Part shown: positions 24,299 to 28,723 of the stretch, piece after piece
How the letters are laid out: each line of letters begins with the position of its first letter
Position numbering within the stretch: position 1 is the stretch's first letter
Assembly: GCA_965232985.1 (NCBI GenBank)
Contig: CBDDRC010000023.1
Span: forward strand, 1-28,723
From: JADFDG01 sp965232985
GTDB taxonomy: Bacteria; Pseudomonadota; Gammaproteobacteria; Pseudomonadales; JADFDG01
Length of the DNA stretch: 28,723 nucleotides
Direction of reading: 5' to 3'
Made by a program: the position numbers and the translations under genes
Notes under the pieces: model-generated
Told to the model about the DNA's origin: nothing
The model's database searches: none
What the model saw: the letters and a program-made list of their open reading frames with translations, nothing else

Positions 24299-24750
24299 CA
24301 GCCACCACCGGCCGGTGCTGCTGGCACAGGCGGCGGCGTTGCAGGCTGCATCGGCTTGACCAGCAAGGCGGTCAGTGTCGACACCGGATGTTTTTCGGCC
24401 ATCGTACCTTCCGGTTGCGGACCCACCGAAATATCAACGCGTCGCGTATCAGGAAGTGGGCCAGCGGCAACCTCGGTCTGAATGAACCACTCGCGACCGG
24501 CGAATTCCGATGCATCATCCTGACGGCCATTTTCCGGCCACTGCTGGTAAACCTGCAGCTCGACCAGCTTGTTGGATGCGACCCATGCGGCCAGCGTTTT
24601 TTCCTCGAAGCGGGAAACACCACGCACATTCGCGCTCATGGTGCTGTCGAGCGCCAGTGCCAGAGCGACAAAAATCGCCAGCGCCACCATCACCTCGATC
24701 AACGTGAAGCCGCGTGCGCCCTGTGTGTTTTTTTCAGTTCGATGGCGCAT
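24298..24750 (-). CDS. gspI: T2SS minor pseudopilin GspI
   Basis: The 150-residue protein has the prepilin signal ending RG before FTLIEVMVALAIFVAL, followed by the GspI-type domain with TLAAWVASNKLVELQ. The C-terminus is a Pro/Ala-rich tail (from about residue 135) that goes beyond the usual GspI end. The open frame extends far upstream to 25239, but that part is gspH in another frame. I chose the ATG at 24750, which lies 17 bases inside gspH. Confidence 0.9.
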   Translation of the reverse strand: MRHRTEKNTQGARGFTLIEVMVALAIFVALALALDSTMSANVRGVSRFEEKTLAAWVASNKLVELQVYQQWPENGRQDDASEFAGREWFIQTEVAAGPLPDTRRVDISVGPQPEGTMAEKHPVSTLTALLVKPMQPATPPPVPAAPAGGG

Positions 24751-25375
24751 CACTGCGGCCTCCGTTCGTATCGTCCACCCGCGCACCAAGCGTATCAATC
24801 TGCAATGCAACTGACTGCTCCTCACCCTCGGCACGGAACACTGCTGTAAATGGCGTGACCTCGCCACTTGAGAGCACATACACCGAGGGTGCGTAGACCA
24901 GTTCTTCATCGGTGGCCGCAGGCGGAGGCTGTGTATCCGTCTTGCTGTCGTCCGGCGAGTTCGCCGTGTCCTTGCCGGCACCCGGTTCGGGCAGCGCCAG
25001 GATGGGCTGATCGCCACCGGCCGATACGACGATACTGATGCCCGCATCGAATTCGCGCCCGGCCCAGCGCAGGCCGGGCGCCTGAACGGCGCGAAAATGC
25101 GAGCTCTGCGCATCCCATGCCACGAAGCGGTAACCGTTATCGGCGAACACGATGCCGAATTCGCGGCCGGACAACATCGCCTCGTCCTGCGCCACGCGAA
25201 TGCGCACCGCCAGCGTCGACGCTTCGCGCTGCAATTCACGCCAGCGACCGCCAGCGTTGAGATTGGGCAACAACAGTGCCGTGAGAATACCGATGATCAC
25301 CACCACGACGAGAATTTCGAGCAGCGTGAATCCCCGCACTTTCACTAGGTGGGGCTGTCGCAAGCCCTGGCGCAT
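24734..25375 (-). CDS. gspH: T2SS minor pseudopilin GspH
   Basis: The 213-residue protein has a 14-residue leader ending RG and the hydrophobic helix FTLLEILVVVVIIGILTAL, with Glu at mature position 5. The soluble domain includes RIRVAQDEAMLSGREFGI. A Pro/Asp/Thr-rich linker of about 30 residues (around 130-160) makes it longer than a usual GspH. The final YVLSSGEVTPFTAVF strand pair is the typical end. It overlaps gspI by 17 bases and starts 30 bases after gspG. Confidence 0.9.
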   Translation of the reverse strand: MRQGLRQPHLVKVRGFTLLEILVVVVIIGILTALLLPNLNAGGRWRELQREASTLAVRIRVAQDEAMLSGREFGIVFADNGYRFVAWDAQSSHFRAVQAPGLRWAGREFDAGISIVVSAGGDQPILALPEPGAGKDTANSPDDSKTDTQPPPAATDEELVYAPSVYVLSSGEVTPFTAVFRAEGEEQSVALQIDTLGARVDDTNGGRSDAPSN

Positions 25376-25404
25376 CGGCTGGTACCGGGCTGCTGCTGCT
25401 TTAC

Positions 25405-25833
25405 TCAGCGATCGTTGCTGTCAATGTCGGCGTCGTAGCCGTCGCCGCCGTCCTTGCCGTCGGCACCGAGCGACTTGAGGTCGAATATGCCGGTTACCCC
25501 AGGCGAGAGATAAACGTAGGGGTTACCCCAGGGATCAACCGGTTTCGACTTGAGATAGCCACCCTGCGGCCAGTTCTTCGCCTCCGCCGGTTGGCTGACA
25601 AGCGCATCGAGGCCCGGCTCGGTCATCGGGTAACGGAAATTGTCCATCTTGAACATGTCGAGTGCCTGGCTGATCGCCTGCATATCGCTCTTCGCCGCAG
25701 CAACGCGCGCCTGATCATCACGACCGATGATGTTCGGCGCAATCAGCGCGGCAAGAATGCCGATGATCACCACGACCACCATGATCTCAATCAGCGTAAA
25801 ACCCTGCTGGTAACCGCGTTGCGTGCATTGCAT
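25405..25833 (-). CDS. gspG: T2SS major pseudopilin GspG
   Basis: GspG polymerises into the pseudopilus. The 142-residue protein has a short leader ending QG before FTLIEIMVVVVIIGILAAL, with the conserved Glu-5. The mature domain has the family features: APNIIGRDDQARVAAAK, the DNFRYPMTEPGLDALV loop, and a C-terminal GADGKDGGDGYDADI segment that forms the calcium site. It follows gspF by 19 bases. Confidence 0.96.
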   Translation of the reverse strand: MQCTQRGYQQGFTLIEIMVVVVIIGILAALIAPNIIGRDDQARVAAAKSDMQAISQALDMFKMDNFRYPMTEPGLDALVSQPAEAKNWPQGGYLKSKPVDPWGNPYVYLSPGVTGIFDLKSLGADGKDGGDGYDADIDSNDR

Positions 25834-25852
25834 GACTGATTTCTCCCGGCCG

Positions 25853-27064
25853 TCAGCCGATCATCTGGTTCATCTGGATAATGGGCAACATCATCGCGAT
25901 CACAATCGAAAACACGATCACCGCCATGAGCACGAGGATCAGCGGCCCGAACATCGCGAGGAAAGCGGCGATCGTCACCTGCAGGTCTTTCTCCTGGGCC
26001 TTGGCCGCCCGCGACAGCATGATATCCAACTGACCGGAATTTTCGCCGCTGGCAATCATCTGGATCATCATCGGCGGAAAGTAGCCGTGCTGGTCCAGTG
26101 AACGATGCAGGCTGGCGCCTTCCTGCACCTTGATCGACGCACGTTTGACCGCGTCGCGAATACAAAGGTTCGAGGCCACCTGGCCGGCAATGCGCAATGC
26201 GTCGATCAGCGGCACGCCGCTGGAAGTGAGAATGCTGAGCGTGCTGGCAAAACGGGCACTGTCGGCACCGCGTATGAGCCGGCGTATGATCGGGGCCCGC
26301 AGCAAAAAAGCATGGAAACGGTAACGCACCGCTTCTTCTTTCATCGCGACACGAAACACGAAGAAGGCAACAACCGGCGCAGCAATCAGCAGCGGCCACC
26401 AGCTCTGCAGCAGATGGCTGGTACTGATCAGTACTTTGGTCGCGAGCGGCAATTCCTGATGGTTGCGCTCAAAAACAGCAACGATTTTCGGCACTGCAAC
26501 GGTCAGCAGGATAGTGACGATTACTGACGAAAACAATACGAGGATCACCGGGTAAATCAGCGCGCCGCGAATCGTGCGCAGCAGGTCATAGCGGCGCTCG
26601 GTATAGTCGGCAAGCTCTTCCAGCACCAGATCAAGATGACCGGACTTTTCACCGGCCGCGACGGTGGCGCGATACAGCTCGGGAAACGAGCCGGGGAACT
26701 GTTCCAGCGCATAAGCCAGTGTGTGGCCTTCAATAACCTTGGCGCGAATGGCGAGCACCATGGCGCTGATGCGCTGTTGCTCGCTCTGGCGGGCAATTGC
26801 ACGCAGGCCCTCCTCGACTGGTAGGCCGGAGTGTACGAGCGTGGCAAGCTGGCGAGTGATGAGAGCGAGATCAGCGGCGCTGATTGAACGTGCAAAGGTG
26901 TAACCCGACTGTCGACGCTCCTTGTCGAGACTCGCTTCCACCACCAGCGGCGTCCAGCCCTTGTCGCGCAGTTGCTGGCGCACCTGGCGGGCGCTGTCAG
27001 CCTCCAGCACGCCACTGCGCTTGCGGCCACTCTCGTCGAGTACTTCGTAGATAAACGCCGGCAC
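25853..27064 (-). CDS. gspF: T2SS inner-membrane platform protein GspF
   Basis: GspF is the polytopic core of the platform that works with GspE to assemble the pseudopilus. The 403-residue protein has two homologous cytoplasmic helical domains (each with a GLP-x-x-EGL or GVP-x-x-DAL type start) and three membrane helices: after residue 165, around 225, and at the C-terminus (LILVLMAVIVFSIVIAMML). It starts with GTG at 27064, one base after the gspE stop. Confidence 0.95.
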   Translation of the reverse strand: MPAFIYEVLDESGRKRSGVLEADSARQVRQQLRDKGWTPLVVEASLDKERRQSGYTFARSISAADLALITRQLATLVHSGLPVEEGLRAIARQSEQQRISAMVLAIRAKVIEGHTLAYALEQFPGSFPELYRATVAAGEKSGHLDLVLEELADYTERRYDLLRTIRGALIYPVILVLFSSVIVTILLTVAVPKIVAVFERNHQELPLATKVLISTSHLLQSWWPLLIAAPVVAFFVFRVAMKEEAVRYRFHAFLLRAPIIRRLIRGADSARFASTLSILTSSGVPLIDALRIAGQVASNLCIRDAVKRASIKVQEGASLHRSLDQHGYFPPMMIQMIASGENSGQLDIMLSRAAKAQEKDLQVTIAAFLAMFGPLILVLMAVIVFSIVIAMMLPIIQMNQMIG

Positions 27065-27065
27065 G

Positions 27066-28580
27066 TCAGTCTTCCTGCGTCACACGCAGCACTTCCTCGA
27101 CCGTGGTGCGGCCGGAAAGGATGTTGCGCAGGCCGTCATGCCGAATGCCCGGCGTGAACTTGCGGGCGTGCGTTTCCAATTCCTGCTCGCCGGCATCGCG
27201 ATGGATCAAAGCGCGCATCTCGTGGTCGATGACGACCATTTCGTAGATCCCGGTGCGGCCGCGATAACCCTGCCCGTTGCAGTCCGGACAACCTTTGGCG
27301 TGATGGAAAATGTGGCCGGCATCCGGGTCAAGACCGAACAGCTCACACTGTTTGGTATCCGGCGCGTACGGCTGCCTGCAATTGCCGCACAGCACGCGCA
27401 CCAACCGTTGGGCCAGCACCCCGACCAGCGACGACGACAGCAGAAACGGCTCAACGCCCATGTCATGCAGGCGCGTCACCGCGCCAACGGCAGTATTGGT
27501 ATGCAATGTTGACAGCACAAGATGACCGGTGAGTGATGCCTGCACGGCAATCTCCGCTGTTTCAAGGTCGCGAATCTCGCCAACCATCACCACGTCAGGG
27601 TCCTGGCGCAGGATCGCACGCAGGCCACGCGCAAACGTCATCTCGACCTTGGTGTTCACCTGCGTCTGACCGATGCCGTCGATCTGGTATTCGATCGGAT
27701 CCTCGACGGTGAGTATGTTGCGCGAGCGATCGTTCAGGCGGCCGAGGCCAGCATACAACGTCGTGGTCTTCCCCGAGCCAGTCGGGCCGGTGACGAGGAT
27801 GATGCCGTGCGGCTTGTGGATGATTTCATCGAGTGCGGCAAGCGTACGCGGCTCCATGCCCAGTTGCGGCAAATCGAGCCGGCCAGCTTTCTTGTCGAGC
27901 AGGCGCAGCACCACGCGCTCGCCGTTCGACGATGGCATCGTCGAAACACGCACATCAACCTCGCGGCCGGCAAGGCGCACCGAAATGCGGCCATCCTGCG
28001 GCAGGCGCTTCTCGGCGATGTCGAGCCGCGCCATGACCTTGATGCGCGACACCAGCAGCGGTGCCAGTTCACGGCGCGGCTGGATGACCTCGCGCAGCAC
28101 GCCATCGACGCGCATACGCACTACGAGGCGTTTTTCATAAGTTTCGACGTGGATGTCGGAAGCGTTGCCTTGCACCGCCTCGGTGAGCAGCGCGTTGATC
28201 AGACGAATGATCGGCGCGTCATCTTCCTGCTCCATAAGGTCTTCGGTCTGCGGGACCATGTCGGCAAGGCTGGCCAGATCCATGTTTTCGCCAAGACCCT
28301 CAGCCACCTGCATCGCATCCGGGGAGTCCGATTGGTAGGACGAACCCAGACGGGCGGCGAATTCATCGGCACCGATCCGCTGAAAGCGGACAGCACGCCC
28401 GAGGAAGCGGCGGGCCTCAGCCATCGCCGTGAGCGAGGCATCCGGCCGCAGGAGGAGTTGGGCGCCGTCAGCGCCCAGGCTGTCAACGACGACCCCGTGA
28501 CGCTTGGCGAACCCGTACGGCAGGCGCAGCGGCCGGTCAGCCGCCACCGGGAAGCCCGAGGGAATCTCGACATCACTCAT
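27066..28580 (-). CDS. gspE: T2SS assembly ATPase GspE
   Basis: GspE is the cytoplasmic hexameric ATPase that powers pseudopilus assembly. The 504-residue protein has an N-terminal GspE domain that docks on GspL, then the catalytic core: Walker A GPTGSGKT at residues 265-272, the Asp box ASDIHVE, the Walker B DPDVVMVGEIRD and the His box HTNTA. A zinc-binding C-terminal insert has two Cys pairs, CGNC and CPDC. The ATG at 28580 (MSDVEIPSGF) is preferred to the in-frame start at 28607, which lies beside a terminator-like hairpin. It is the first gene of the downstream block gspE-M. Confidence 0.95.
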   Translation of the reverse strand: MSDVEIPSGFPVAADRPLRLPYGFAKRHGVVVDSLGADGAQLLLRPDASLTAMAEARRFLGRAVRFQRIGADEFAARLGSSYQSDSPDAMQVAEGLGENMDLASLADMVPQTEDLMEQEDDAPIIRLINALLTEAVQGNASDIHVETYEKRLVVRMRVDGVLREVIQPRRELAPLLVSRIKVMARLDIAEKRLPQDGRISVRLAGREVDVRVSTMPSSNGERVVLRLLDKKAGRLDLPQLGMEPRTLAALDEIIHKPHGIILVTGPTGSGKTTTLYAGLGRLNDRSRNILTVEDPIEYQIDGIGQTQVNTKVEMTFARGLRAILRQDPDVVMVGEIRDLETAEIAVQASLTGHLVLSTLHTNTAVGAVTRLHDMGVEPFLLSSSLVGVLAQRLVRVLCGNCRQPYAPDTKQCELFGLDPDAGHIFHHAKGCPDCNGQGYRGRTGIYEMVVIDHEMRALIHRDAGEQELETHARKFTPGIRHDGLRNILSGRTTVEEVLRVTQED

Positions 28581-28611
28581 GAAAGATCCGGCAACCTGCG
28601 GTGACACAAGG

Positions 28612-28641
28612 AAAAAACGGCCCTTGAGTCTAAGTCAGGCC
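28612..28641 (-). terminator. Terminator-like hairpin between the upstream gene and gspE
   Basis: On the minus strand GGCC-TGA pairs with TCA-(AG)-GGCC, with a 7-base loop and a 2-base bulge, and is followed by a run of six T. It lies 32 bases after the stop of the partial gene. The stem is imperfect, and a possible promoter (TTGGCC, 17 bases, TAGACT) overlaps it, so it could instead be an attenuator before gspE. Confidence 0.45.
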
Positions 28642-28672
28642 CGCTGCCCGGCCAAGTGACCGACTGTAACCG

Positions 28673-28723
28673 TCAGGGCTTCTTCGCCGCGCGCATACGT
28701 TGCAATTCAACACCAAGCTGATC
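28673..28723 (-). CDS. 3' end of an upstream gene, cut by the window edge
   Basis: The last 16 codons read DQLGVELQRMRAAKKP and end in TGA at 28673-28675, in the frame entering from the window edge. The basic C-terminus and position would fit gspD or gspC, but the fragment is too short to assign. Confidence 0.5.
   Translation of the reverse strand, partial: DQLGVELQRMRAAKKP

Noticed and set aside
24298..25239. A 313-codon version of gspI
   Set aside because: The first 163 codons are gspH read in another frame; the prepilin signal begins at the ATG at 24750.

Overview
The window looks like chromosomal DNA of a GC-rich gammaproteobacterium. The grounds are a type II secretion (T2SS) operon in the order E-F-G-H-I-J-K-L-M, a bacterial gltX followed by tRNA-Ala(GGC), and gammaproteobacterial-style gene content (cN-I type 5'-nucleotidase, TauE-like permease, RimK-like ATP-grasp). 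I cannot name a genus from the sequence alone.

Region 1 (1-3580) is accessory DNA. A complete IS21-family element (istA-istB, 1-1963) has inserted into a D12-class adenine methylase gene, of which only the 3' part remains. About 1.2 kb without a convincing gene follows. It contains a terminator, an AT-rich 327-bp miniature element with 42-bp terminal inverted repeats (2697-3023), and a possible decayed PIN-domain fragment.

Region 2 (3581-7599) is a housekeeping island: gltX, then tRNA-Ala with a near-consensus promoter that overlaps the gltX stop codon. Facing them on the minus strand are a DUF4143-type ATPase and a cytosolic 5'-nucleotidase. A 13-bp hairpin separates the convergent units.

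Region 3 (7600-10860) is accessory again. It holds a lipoprotein-like gene remnant, a two-gene wHTH-nucleotidyltransferase/HEPN toxin-antitoxin module with a double operator in its promoter, the 3' end of a decayed insertion sequence, and an uncharacterised 438-residue protein behind a 16-bp palindrome.

Region 4 (10882-17564) has a GNAT acetyltransferase translationally coupled to a DUF2817 metallopeptidase, divergent from a RimK-like ATP-grasp ligase. It continues with a PlsC-like acyltransferase, an MFS transporter and a ferritin-like diiron protein. The ligase, peptidase and acetyltransferase together suggest a peptide-tagging or small-peptide pathway (inference).

Region 5 (17767-28723) is entirely on the minus strand: an orphan ParA-like ATPase, a TauE/SafE permease, an uncharacterised secreted protein, then gspM back to gspE. 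From gspK to the permease, adjacent genes overlap by 1-4 nt or lie 0-6 nt apart, so the secreted protein and the permease appear to be the distal part of the T2SS operon. gspC, gspD and gspN are not identified here; the last 51 bases hold the end of another minus-strand gene.
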